Source: Aquimarina pacifica (GTDB taxonomy: Bacteria; Bacteroidota; Bacteroidia; Flavobacteriales; Flavobacteriaceae). Taken from it: a stretch of DNA of 64,000 nt. Positions 28,627 to 36,587 of this stretch are shown piece by piece (the stretch's first letter is position 1; the number at the start of each line of letters is the position of its first letter). Both the position numbers and the translations under genes were made by a program. The stretch covers positions 1 to 64,000 of the forward strand of contig NZ_JACC01000038.1 of the NCBI RefSeq assembly GCF_000520955.1, written 5' to 3'. Under the pieces are notes generated by a model that made no database searches, was not told the DNA's origin, and worked only from the letters and a program-made list of their open reading frames with translations.

Positions 28627-29269
28627 TTTTCTCTTTTTCTACGATTAATAACTGCTGCTCTTTAAGTGCCCACATTAATACTTTTACATAATCATTCACT
28701 GTCTTTTTCAAATGATCGGGTTCTGTTATATCAATAGCACCTTTCCAAATGAGTTCTCGTTCTTTATCAGGACAGATACAATACAATGATGATTCTGCAT
28801 GAAACACCTTATACTTCTGGTAATAATCATCATCATGATAAATTTTCTGATAGTAATAATAATCATCTCTAAAACTACTGAAAGTTCTATCCAAATTTCG
28901 TGTCGCAGATAATACGGTTACTTTTTCCTCTACCCCTAATACTTTGGATAACAATATGGCATCAAACCCTTGTTCCAAAAGTTGTGATTCTAATCGCATT
29001 AATTCTTCTTCTGTTTTGGGAAATTTGGTATAGTGTTTTTCAAAAAACTCATAACTCTTAATAGCATTAACATCATTATTATTTAATTCTGAAGTTAGTT
29101 TTTCTTCAAAAAAAATTCGATTATCTATTTCTGTAGTAATGCCTATGACCAATACTTTTTGGGCCTCAAAAGAATCGAATTCAGGGTTTTTCCAATTCTC
29201 TACCAATTGGCTCGAGGAACACCCTAATAAAAAAATAACCCCAACTACATATTTAACTAATTTATCCAT
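28607..29269 (-). CDS. Hypothetical lipoprotein
   Basis: A 220-residue predicted lipoprotein: a short hydrophobic N-terminus ending in the lipobox FLLGC, then NWKNPEF and a predicted alpha/beta domain. I do not recognise a characterised family; it is broadly like small envelope lipoproteins with a nucleotide-like fold. It overlaps the dehydrogenase gene downstream and follows another envelope-protein gene by 20 bases, so the four genes 30244 to 27613 look like one transcript. Confidence 0.72.
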   Translation of the reverse strand: MDKLVKYVVGVIFLLGCSSSQLVENWKNPEFDSFEAQKVLVIGITTEIDNRIFFEEKLTSELNNNDVNAIKSYEFFEKHYTKFPKTEEELMRLESQLLEQGFDAILLSKVLGVEEKVTVLSATRNLDRTFSSFRDDYYYYQKIYHDDDYYQKYKVFHAESSLYCICPDKERELIWKGAIDITEPDHLKKTVNDYVKVLMWALKEQQLLIVEKEKNENTNI

Positions 29270-29289
29270 CTTCTACGCATTAATTTTAT

Positions 29290-29787
29290 TCACTCAATTA
29301 TTTTGTTCAACTGGGTTACTATGATACTCATATAATCAGGGACTTTTTCGATAATGGATTCTCCTGAAATTACATCAATATCCTCAAGGCTCCTATTACT
29401 ACTCCCCACAGTAGAAAGAATAATTAACTTATCTAATCGATCAGGATACTTTCTTATATACTTTGTTAAATTGCTAGGCGGGTCATAATACTCCCATGAA
29501 TTGATCATGATAATGGCATCCCACTCATCGATTGGTACGGTAAACAACATATACACATCAATGACCTTAAAATAAATAGAATCCTGTTGATAATGTTTTA
29601 GTATTCCTTGAACTAAAGAGTCTTTAAACCTACTTCCTTGAGATGCTATTAATACATTAGCTTTTGCCTTATCTTTGTTTACCTCAAAAGGAATTATTGT
29701 ATCCATAGCATATGTATATTCATACCAAATCCAAAAAATTGTAAAAAGGATACTTAAAATGAGTATGATTTTTTTAAAAACTCTCAA
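29290..29787 (-). CDS. Membrane-anchored protein, possibly flavodoxin-like
   Basis: A 165-residue protein with one N-terminal transmembrane helix (IILILSILFTIFWIWY) and a soluble domain. The pattern NVLIASQGSRFKDSLV, then DAIIMINSWEYYDPP and LIILSTVGSSN, follows the strand-loop order of a flavodoxin-like fold. An FMN site is not certain. It sits 13 bases after the preceding small gene. Function unknown. Confidence 0.6.
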   Translation of the reverse strand: MRVFKKIILILSILFTIFWIWYEYTYAMDTIIPFEVNKDKAKANVLIASQGSRFKDSLVQGILKHYQQDSIYFKVIDVYMLFTVPIDEWDAIIMINSWEYYDPPSNLTKYIRKYPDRLDKLIILSTVGSSNRSLEDIDVISGESIIEKVPDYMSIIVTQLNKIIE

Positions 29788-29800
29788 TAGACTATTATCT

Positions 29801-30244
29801 TTAGCTTAGTAATCGTTTTTGCTTGCTTTGGATCATTCCTTTTTTAATCAAAGCAAAAACTTTTCTTTTTACATCTTTGTAATTATTAAAATATGTGTGA
29901 ACCTCTTCTGCAAATGCACGATGGTCAGTTTTATACTTCTTTTCTTCTTTAATTTGGTCTAAACCATCAGTAAGTATTAGAAGTTCATTCTGATGTCTAA
30001 TTATTTTTTTTAGAGTTGGTTCTATTTTTTTACTTAGTATAGATAACTCTTGTATCACTTTATTACTAGTTTCAGAAGTATGGTTAGAAATTAGTTGCCA
30101 CATATAGTTTTCAAGAAGTTCATTTAGAAAATGTTGCTCGTCCTTAATGAACTTAAGTTCGGATATCCAGTTTAAAGAATTTTCATGTAACTCTTCAGCA
30201 CTCTTCCATTCTATATATTTTATACTTGTCGGATTTGATTTCAT
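29801..30244 (-). CDS. Helical hypothetical protein, paralogue of the gene at 30859
   Basis: A 147-residue, mostly helical cytoplasmic protein of unknown function. It resembles the gene at 30859-31281: both share an N-terminal W-x(2)-L-x-FIK-x-E-x(2)-F pattern, a similar length, and a basic C-terminus. The two genes flank hsp20. No known domain was recognised. Confidence 0.68.
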   Translation of the reverse strand: MKSNPTSIKYIEWKSAEELHENSLNWISELKFIKDEQHFLNELLENYMWQLISNHTSETSNKVIQELSILSKKIEPTLKKIIRHQNELLILTDGLDQIKEEKKYKTDHRAFAEEVHTYFNNYKDVKRKVFALIKKGMIQSKQKRLLS

Positions 30245-30281
30245 TGTTCTTAATACATGAAGTTTATATCTATGCTTTCAA

Positions 30282-30321
30282 AAAAAGGCAGAAAACAAGG
30301 CCCCCATCTGTTTTCTGCCTT
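30282..30321 (-). terminator. Terminator after hsp20
   Basis: A 13-bp stem, AAGGCAGAAAACA with TGTTTTCTGCCTT, followed on the minus strand by a run of T. It lies between hsp20 and the next gene, so downstream genes need read-through or their own promoter. Confidence 0.9.
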
Positions 30322-30334
30322 ACTAACATGCTGT

Positions 30335-30778
30335 TTAACGTATCTCAATAACTTTTTTTGGTGGTTCTTGCGCATCTTCTTTTTTGAGAAGATTTAAGGA
30401 CAGAATACCATTGTTATATGTGGCTTTAACCTTTTCATTTTGATTAATACTACCAGGCAATTGCAATTTTCTATCAAATGAATGATAACTAAATTCCCTA
30501 CGTGTATAATTATCATCTTCTTTAACATCTTCTGCACTTGTATTTGCACAAATGTGTAATACATCATCCTCAATAGTTACTTCGATATCTTTTTTTGAAA
30601 ACCCAGGAACTGCAAGTTCTATTTCGAAGTCATTTTTGTTTTCTTTGACATTCATAGCAGGAAGAGAGCTATCTCGCATAAAAAAATCATCTGCAAAAAA
30701 GTCATCTGTATCTAACCATGATGAAACTTTATCGTTAAACCACGGGGATCTGTGTTTGTTAAATTTAATTAGTGACAT
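30335..30778 (-). CDS. Small heat-shock protein Hsp20
   Basis: ATP-independent holdase chaperone of the alpha-crystallin family, 147 residues. The alpha-crystallin domain covers about residues 38-140, with the typical ELAVPGFSKKDIEVTIEDD and the closing YNNGILSLNL before a C-terminal IxI-like VIEIR tail. Its promoter has a CRP/FNR-type box, so it probably responds to the same signal as the USPs rather than only to heat. Confidence 0.94.
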   Translation of the reverse strand: MSLIKFNKHRSPWFNDKVSSWLDTDDFFADDFFMRDSSLPAMNVKENKNDFEIELAVPGFSKKDIEVTIEDDVLHICANTSAEDVKEDDNYTRREFSYHSFDRKLQLPGSINQNEKVKATYNNGILSLNLLKKEDAQEPPKKVIEIR

Positions 30779-30818
30779 AATTATTCGGATTTTTAGAGTT
30801 ATTAATACATTATTTATC

Positions 30819-30861
30819 TAAAATTAGTAAGCGTATTCGTCAGATAAAATGATAATTATCA
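30819..30861 (-). promoter_or_regulatory. CRP/FNR-type box and -7 element, hsp20
   Basis: Perfect palindrome TGATAATTATCA (30850-30861), 23-base spacer, -7 element TAATTTTA (30819-30826, minus strand). The first half-site contains the TGA stop codon of the upstream gene. Confidence 0.85.
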
Positions 30862-31281
30862 GGTTACGGGCTTTTTATTACTTTTAAGAACTCCTCCTGT
30901 ATAACTAAATATTTCTGACTTTAACCTACGATAGTTTTTATAAAAAACATCCAATGTAATTTTCAATTTTTGATGCTTGTTATAATAGTAATGGTCACAT
31001 GAAATGGTATCACATTCGAGCATACCTCCCAGTTCACTTTCGTGCTTTTTTATCTCTTCTTCTAAGATCTCAATTTCCTTCTCTACTCGAAGAACCCCAT
31101 CTTTAAATTCTTGCAATCGTTCAAAAAGATTACGTGTTGTGGGTTCGAATACATAAGAGTTAAACAACTGATTAATGAATTGTAATTCTCCTTTTATGAA
31201 TTGAAGGTTAGATTTCCATTCTAAAGCATTAAAATGAATATCCTTTAAATCTATATGTGTTGTGCTTATTGTACGTGTCAT
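30859..31281 (-). CDS. Helical hypothetical protein, paralogue of the gene at 29801
   Basis: A 140-residue, predicted helical protein with a coiled-coil-like centre (RVEKEIEILEEEIKKHE). It has the same N-terminal W-x(2)-L-x-FIK-x-E-x(2)-F pattern as the gene at 29801-30244. The function is unknown. Its stop codon lies within the box upstream of hsp20. No CRP/FNR-type box was seen before it. Confidence 0.68.
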   Translation of the reverse strand: MTRTISTTHIDLKDIHFNALEWKSNLQFIKGELQFINQLFNSYVFEPTTRNLFERLQEFKDGVLRVEKEIEILEEEIKKHESELGGMLECDTISCDHYYYNKHQKLKITLDVFYKNYRRLKSEIFSYTGGVLKSNKKPVT

Positions 31282-31478
31282 AATTTCTTGGTTTATGTAA
31301 AAGTTCGTTGTTGCACATGAATTATGTAATAAAAAATCTATTATGCCTTTAAATCAATGCAAATACAGTCGCTTAGTTATTTTTTAAATAGCACCAAAGT
31401 GGTACTAGATAAAAATCTATACAACAGGAGTCTTTATGTTTTCGGGCCTTATGATGAGATTCGATTGAGTAAATGGGG

Positions 31479-31901
31479 TCAAAAAACACCTTCGCTAGAC
31501 TTTTTAAAGTAGTTTCTTACTAATGCTGTCATTTGATTTTTGGTCATACTGTCAACTCTAATAACATCTTTAATTTTATCAGCAATCCCCTTATTGTATT
31601 TAGTAAGATATTTTTGAAACTTTTCTGCTGCTTCTGCTGGTCCGTATAACACTATAACATTTGCTTCTTTTAAGTAAACAGTAAGCTTTTTAAAATACTC
31701 TTTAAATTGATGCTTTTCACGTTCGAGATATTTACTATCCTGCACAACATCTTGTGGCCCTCCTTTTATTCGAGTTCCTGACCCACCATGAATATTATAT
31801 TCTTCAATTTCAGAAAAAACAGTTAACATTTGCTCTCCTTCTACACCTGTAGTAATAACATAAGCTTTTTCTCGATCCATCCATATTCCTATATTGTTCA
31901 T
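31479..31901 (-). CDS. eRF1/Pelota-fold-like small protein
   Basis: A 140-residue protein that opens with NIGIWMDREKAYVI, has a GGSGTRIKGGPQDV loop and ends with an alpha/beta region around ANVIVLYGPAEAAEKF. This resembles small bacterial proteins related to the third domain of eRF1/Pelota, thought to be ribosome-linked, but the match is by pattern only. It lies 14 bases after a USP gene and is probably driven by the promoter at 32793. Confidence 0.55.
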   Translation of the reverse strand: MNNIGIWMDREKAYVITTGVEGEQMLTVFSEIEEYNIHGGSGTRIKGGPQDVVQDSKYLEREKHQFKEYFKKLTVYLKEANVIVLYGPAEAAEKFQKYLTKYNKGIADKIKDVIRVDSMTKNQMTALVRNYFKKSSEGVF

Positions 31902-31915
31902 CTTTTTATCTTTTT

Positions 31916-32767
31916 TTAGTTTCTTAAATCGTGTAATGCGAGTACGGGTACCTTGGCATGATTCCCAAGGTTTTTTACCATAGGCTGAGATAGTATACTC
32001 CCGAAAAAACTGTGCTTCTTGTTTATAAAAGTAATCATGTCACTTTCTCTACTTTCGACAAAGGCATTTAACCCTTCTTTGACCCCTATATTATGTAGGG
32101 TATGAAATGTGTATTGTAAACTATCAAAATATTCTTTTAATAATTTTTTATTCGCCTCCTGTTCTTTGCTCAAAGCATCACCTTCAGAAATATGTAAAAT
32201 TCGTATTGCAGCATTACTTATTCTCGCCAATTCTATCAAATAATGAAGTTCTCTACGTTTTATTCGTGTTTTAAAATCGGTAGGAAAGACTATTTCTTTT
32301 GGTTCTTGATAGGTGATTTCACCAGGAATTGCAAGTACAGGGCAATTTCTCTCTTTTTCCATAACCAAAATAGCATTGCTTCCGTAAATAATACTGCTAG
32401 CATTGGTAGCCCCTTTGGTTCCCATGATGATCATTTCAATATCCATTTTGTCAACAATGTCTTTGATAGCATCAAGAAGATTATTAAACTTTGAGACCGC
32501 AAAGAATTTGTGTTTTGTATTCTCTTCTTTCATAGAAATTCTTTCTAACGTCTTGCTCAATCCTTTTTCTGACACTGCTTTGGCTTTATCAAATATTTTC
32601 TCTCCTGGTTCGGGCACCATCATACTCTCCATTGCATAACCACTTGCCTGAAAAGCGTTCAGCAAATAGAAATCACACACTTCATTCTTATATAATTCTA
32701 TTGCGTAAGAAATGGCGTTCCATGCATTTTTTGAAAAATCTGTGGGTAATAAGATTTTCTTTTTCAT
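31916..32767 (-). CDS. Universal stress protein, tandem UspA type
   Basis: A 283-residue USP. The first half holds the nucleotide loop (MGTKGATNASSIIYGSNAI); the second half lacks it and instead carries KKHSFFGSIL before VPVLAL, as in its six relatives here. It has its own CRP/FNR-type promoter and probably runs into the eRF1-like gene 14 bases on. Confidence 0.92.
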   Translation of the reverse strand: MKKKILLPTDFSKNAWNAISYAIELYKNEVCDFYLLNAFQASGYAMESMMVPEPGEKIFDKAKAVSEKGLSKTLERISMKEENTKHKFFAVSKFNNLLDAIKDIVDKMDIEMIIMGTKGATNASSIIYGSNAILVMEKERNCPVLAIPGEITYQEPKEIVFPTDFKTRIKRRELHYLIELARISNAAIRILHISEGDALSKEQEANKKLLKEYFDSLQYTFHTLHNIGVKEGLNAFVESRESDMITFINKKHSFFGSILSQPMVKNLGNHAKVPVLALHDLRN

Positions 32768-32792
32768 GAGATTTGTTTTGTGATTAATAACT

Positions 32793-32835
32793 CAAATATA
32801 TTGCCCGAAACTCTCAAAAACTATGACAATTATCA
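32793..32835 (-). promoter_or_regulatory. CRP/FNR-type box and -7 element, USP gene
   Basis: On the minus strand: TGATAATTGTCA (32824-32835), 23 bases, then TATATTTG, a perfect TAnnTTTG. The first half-site again holds the TGA stop of the upstream gene. Confidence 0.85.
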
Positions 32836-33681
32836 GGTTGCTGCAGGCACAACTAAAAAAGGTTTTATAGGATGAAACCCTATCCTTTTTATGATAGGTT
32901 CACGGGTAATGCTTTCGATTAGGCTATGTTTATAATTGACCATAATCAACATGTTTATTTCTTGCTGTTCAATAAAATCATTAATTAACCTGGCTTTTTG
33001 AGTAAATTTTGAAATCCAGTGTATGCTATTTGTAAAGTTTTTGAGATACCTCTTAAGAGCATTATAGTTATAGGCTTGTATATCATCGAGCTTTTCTTCT
33101 TCATGAATATGAAAAATTCTAATAGCAGAATCAAACAAGGAAGCTATCTCTAGTAATGATTTTAATTCTTCTTTTTCATAAAAACGTTTCAAATCAGTAG
33201 GAAAGGCAATCTCTATAGGTTTTTCGTAGGTAAACTCGTCTGGCACTATCAATACTGGACAATCTTTTATGCTCTGTAACACTTTTACCGTATTACTGCC
33301 CATAAAAATTTGTTTCGCCTTTGTAGCACCTTTTGTTCCCATAACCACAAGATCAATTTCTTTTTTGACAATGGTTTTGTTGATGGTGGTAATTAAATTT
33401 TTTGAAACAGATATGGTTTCAAAGTTGTGATTATCATCTTCGGTATCTCTAGTGATCGCATGAAATGTTTCTGCCAATCCCTCTTGAGATGCATTACTTA
33501 ATTGTTTATAGATACGATCTCCTTTGCTTGTATCTATCCTACTGGTTAATACTGGTGTTTTTACCTCAAATGTATTGAGTATATAGAATTGACATGACTG
33601 CGCCTTAAGCAATTGAGTTGCATAAAAAAGTGCATTATATGAATTGTTTGAAAAATCTACAGGAATTAATATTCTTTTCAT
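32833..33681 (-). CDS. Universal stress protein, tandem UspA type
   Basis: A 282-residue USP opening with ILIPVDFSNNSYNAL. The N-terminal half keeps the loop MGTKGATKAKQIFMGSNTVKVL; the C-terminal half has the lineage signature YKHSLIESITREPIIKRI instead. Its stop codon lies in the box of the next USP gene, so expression of the two could affect each other. Own CRP/FNR-type promoter. Confidence 0.92.
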   Translation of the reverse strand: MKRILIPVDFSNNSYNALFYATQLLKAQSCQFYILNTFEVKTPVLTSRIDTSKGDRIYKQLSNASQEGLAETFHAITRDTEDDNHNFETISVSKNLITTINKTIVKKEIDLVVMGTKGATKAKQIFMGSNTVKVLQSIKDCPVLIVPDEFTYEKPIEIAFPTDLKRFYEKEELKSLLEIASLFDSAIRIFHIHEEEKLDDIQAYNYNALKRYLKNFTNSIHWISKFTQKARLINDFIEQQEINMLIMVNYKHSLIESITREPIIKRIGFHPIKPFLVVPAAT

Positions 33682-33707
33682 GATACATAGTTTTAAGGTT
33701 GCACCTA

Positions 33708-33750
33708 TAAAACTATTAACAATAGATATGGGTTTCTATGACATTGCTCA
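33708..33750 (-). promoter_or_regulatory. CRP/FNR-type box and -7 element, USP gene
   Basis: On the minus strand: TGAGCAATGTCA (33739-33750), 23 bases, then TAGTTTTA. The inner bases are the least regular of the set, but half-sites and spacing are exact. Confidence 0.7.
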
Positions 33751-33839
33751 TGTTAGACATCAAAATCAAACGACAATTCTCGTTTTATCGATAGAAACAA
33801 AATCTTAAGAAACAAATATGTAAGTGTATAAGTCGACTA

Positions 33840-34691
33840 TTAATCTTCGTCTTCAGGTATAATAAGCAATGGAATTGGGGTTTGAAAAACCATCTTTTTA
33901 ATTACAGGTTCTCGTGTCAACCTTTCTATAAAACTATGTTCATAATATATCATAGCGATCAAATCTATTTCTAACTCTTCTATAAAGGCAAGAATTCCTC
34001 GGGCAACATTAGCAAAATCAGGAATTACATGAAACTCATACTTTTCATTCTTAAAAAAATGTTCTAGAGAATGTAAATTATACTCTTGAGCAGGATTCAA
34101 TGCTGGTTTTTTATAGACCTCAACCATCCTTATAACTGCCTTATAATTTTGAGCCAAATCAATAATAGGTTTCACTTCTGAACTATAATAGATTTTTTTG
34201 AAATCGGTAGCAAACCCAATATCCGTAATATCTTTAAACGTAAACGTCTCTGGTATCACAAGTATCGGACAATTTTTAATACTTTTTAGTAAACTGTGAG
34301 TAGTACTCCCCAAAAAAACAGTCCTTGATCCAGTAGCCCCCTGTGTCCCCATAATGATCAATTCTATCTGTTTTTCGATAGCAAACTTTTGGATTTCATC
34401 TACAGCTTCACCCACTATAGAAACACTACTAAACTGATGATTTACTGGTGTATTAGAGTTTTTTATATCCTTCATTACATGCACCAAACCTTCTTTAGAT
34501 TTCTTTTTGGCCTGATCATACAAGTGTCCTATTTTTTGAGAACTGACTGTGGTCGCCAATGATACAGCAGACACATTGCATACATTTAAGATGTAAAAAT
34601 CGCACGGATCATTCTGGTATATTCTCATTGCATACACAATAGCGTTCCATGCATTATCAGAAAAATCAGTAGGTAGTAAGATACGTTTCAT
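33840..34691 (-). CDS. Universal stress protein, tandem UspA type
   Basis: A 283-residue USP. The first half carries MGTQGATGSRTVFLGSTTHSLL; the second has YEHSFIERLTREPVIKKM in place of the nucleotide loop. No box was found in the 55 bases before it, so it is probably the last gene of a three-USP transcript starting at 36476. It ends near the box of the following USP gene. Confidence 0.92.
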   Translation of the reverse strand: MKRILLPTDFSDNAWNAIVYAMRIYQNDPCDFYILNVCNVSAVSLATTVSSQKIGHLYDQAKKKSKEGLVHVMKDIKNSNTPVNHQFSSVSIVGEAVDEIQKFAIEKQIELIIMGTQGATGSRTVFLGSTTHSLLKSIKNCPILVIPETFTFKDITDIGFATDFKKIYYSSEVKPIIDLAQNYKAVIRMVEVYKKPALNPAQEYNLHSLEHFFKNEKYEFHVIPDFANVARGILAFIEELEIDLIAMIYYEHSFIERLTREPVIKKMVFQTPIPLLIIPEDED

Positions 34692-34746
34692 TGTGGTACG
34701 TTAATTTAAAAAAACTCGTTTAGAATATTGTAATCAGTTAGATTCA

Positions 34747-35634
34747 TTAAACATTATGCATACCAGAGATACTCTTCTGGTTTGATCTTATTCTTTTCTC
34801 TGAAGGAATTACCAAAAATGGTACATTGGCATGAAAAGTAATTTGATTGATTACTGGTTTAAATAATAAGTTTTCGAAAAAAGAATGCTGGTTATGAACC
34901 ATCACCAATAGATTAATAATATGCATCTTCTGAAAATCTTCTACAGACTCTATAACATCCGTACCTTCAGCAATATGAAAAATATGAGCATTTTTCTCAA
35001 AATAAGCATCCAAAAATTCTCGAACTTCTTCCTGATGCGTATTTAAGGGAGTTCCGTAATATGCATTAAGAAGATGAATTCTAGATGTATGAATATCACA
35101 AATATTTTTTAGAAAAGGTAAAAATGGATTTGATACAGACACCTTATAATCTGTAGGAAATAATATCTCTTTTGGTTCTTCATACTCAAACCCTAATGGA
35201 ACGGCAAGTACTGGACATTTAACCTTTTTAATGGTATACATCGTATGTGTTCCAATAAAAACTTCTTTGGCTCCCGTAGCTCCTTTTGTTCCCATTACAA
35301 TAAGATCAATATTGTATTTTTCTATAGTATCCTTAATTTCGGGAACTAACATATTAAAAGCCGAAATCCTCTCAAAAGTATGTTGTGGATTATCAAACTC
35401 CTCTTTTATTTTTTCTTCTAACTGGGCTATTTCCTTTTTTGAATTAATCATCGCAACATCCTCCATACCATAAGGCATTGGATTTTCTAACATATACCCA
35501 GGGTTAAAACTAACAGGGGTGAATGTATTGAGAAGATAGAAAGTACAAGTTTCTTTTCTAAAAAATTGTACCGCATATCGTATGGCATTATACGCATTTT
35601 CTGAAAAATCGGTAGGTAACAAAATCTTCTTCAT
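34747..35634 (-). CDS. Universal stress protein, tandem UspA type
   Basis: A 295-residue USP, the longest of the group because of an extra C-terminal tail. The first-half loop is MGTKGATGAKEVFIGTHTMYTI, with GT in place of GS; the second half has NQHSFFENLLFKPVINQI. The start overlaps the stop of the USP gene upstream by 4 bases, so the two are coupled. Confidence 0.92.
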   Translation of the reverse strand: MKKILLPTDFSENAYNAIRYAVQFFRKETCTFYLLNTFTPVSFNPGYMLENPMPYGMEDVAMINSKKEIAQLEEKIKEEFDNPQHTFERISAFNMLVPEIKDTIEKYNIDLIVMGTKGATGAKEVFIGTHTMYTIKKVKCPVLAVPLGFEYEEPKEILFPTDYKVSVSNPFLPFLKNICDIHTSRIHLLNAYYGTPLNTHQEEVREFLDAYFEKNAHIFHIAEGTDVIESVEDFQKMHIINLLVMVHNQHSFFENLLFKPVINQITFHANVPFLVIPSEKRIRSNQKSISGMHNV

Positions 35635-36476
35635 CTGTCTAAATTTTGAAGGATTAAAAATGGAATCTTAATATGCAGACCAATCTTATCAATAGTAGAT
35701 TGGTAGAGAACACTTTCTAAATAAGAGTGTCTCGAGTTTACCAAAACCAATACATCAATTGATTGATTCTTTATGTATTCATTAATGGCTAATGTCAAGC
35801 CCTCTGATGAAATAGTTTTGAATTCTAAAGTCATATCAGACAAGCTTTCTTTAAGAAACATCCTATTATCCTCTTGTCTGATCGACAGTTTTTTATACAT
35901 CGAAACATGCATCATTGTAATGGTTGATCTAAAACTTTTTGCCAGTGTACTCAACAATTTTAGCTCTCTTCGTTTATAGGGTAAAAAATAATCTGTTGGA
36001 AACAGTATATGTTTTGGCTTTTCAAACATACATTCTTCAGGAATTGCTAATACTGGGCATTTCACATATTTTAAAACCTGTAATGTATTACTCCCAAATG
36101 TGAGCATACGATCATTTGTTTTACCCTTGGTACCCATGACTACTACATCAATATTTTCTTTATTCACAATATCATTGGTTTCATCTATCAATGTGCCAAA
36201 TACTGCTAACATGTTATAATCATGTCTCGGGTTGGGAGAAATTTGTTTAATCTGATTATTTAATCGTGCTAATTCCTGAGCAACCTTTTTCTGTGTCAAC
36301 TCTTTTACCTCTTCAAAAACTGCTCTTGCGCTATCAGCATTCGCATCGTATACCTCATCAGCATATGCATGTAGGATAAAAAACTCGCACCGTTCATATT
36401 TAAATAGCGCTACGGCATAGCATATTGCATTCATGGCATTTTCTGAAAAATCTGTTGGAATTACTATTCTCCTCAT
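35631..36476 (-). CDS. Universal stress protein, tandem UspA type
   Basis: A 281-residue USP and first gene of a three-USP operon. The first half keeps MGTKGKTNDRMLTFGSNTLQVL; the second has SRHSYLESVLYQSTIDKI. It is divergent from ccoI, and both genes appear to be served by a single CRP/FNR-type box between them. Confidence 0.92.
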   Translation of the reverse strand: MRRIVIPTDFSENAMNAICYAVALFKYERCEFFILHAYADEVYDANADSARAVFEEVKELTQKKVAQELARLNNQIKQISPNPRHDYNMLAVFGTLIDETNDIVNKENIDVVVMGTKGKTNDRMLTFGSNTLQVLKYVKCPVLAIPEECMFEKPKHILFPTDYFLPYKRRELKLLSTLAKSFRSTITMMHVSMYKKLSIRQEDNRMFLKESLSDMTLEFKTISSEGLTLAINEYIKNQSIDVLVLVNSRHSYLESVLYQSTIDKIGLHIKIPFLILQNLDR

Positions 36477-36498
36477 TCTGCTTTTTTTTATTCTATAT

Positions 36499-36541
36499 CA
36501 AAACTATACAACTCACCTTCTGAAAACTATGATAATTATCA
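36499..36541 (-). promoter_or_regulatory. CRP/FNR-type box and -7 element, three-USP operon
   Basis: Palindrome TGATAATTATCA (36530-36541), 23 bases, then TAGTTTTG on the minus strand, 22 bases before the USP start. The same box also serves ccoI on the other strand. Confidence 0.85.
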
Positions 36542-36572
36542 TATGTTAGGATAGAAAACTTTTTCAGCTTTG
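36530..36572 (+). promoter_or_regulatory. CRP/FNR-type box and -7 element, ccoI
   Basis: The same palindrome read on the plus strand, 23 bases, then CAGCTTTG (36565-36572), 15 bases before the ATG. The -7 element departs from TAnnTTTG only in its first base. Confidence 0.75.
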
Positions 36573-36587
36573 TAGCAAATATGAAGT

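Noticed and set aside
34692-34746. Possible box before the USP gene at 33840-34691
   Set aside because: The sequence has scattered TGA and TCA but none with six bases between and a -7 element 23 bases later. The gene is better seen as the third of a three-USP transcript.
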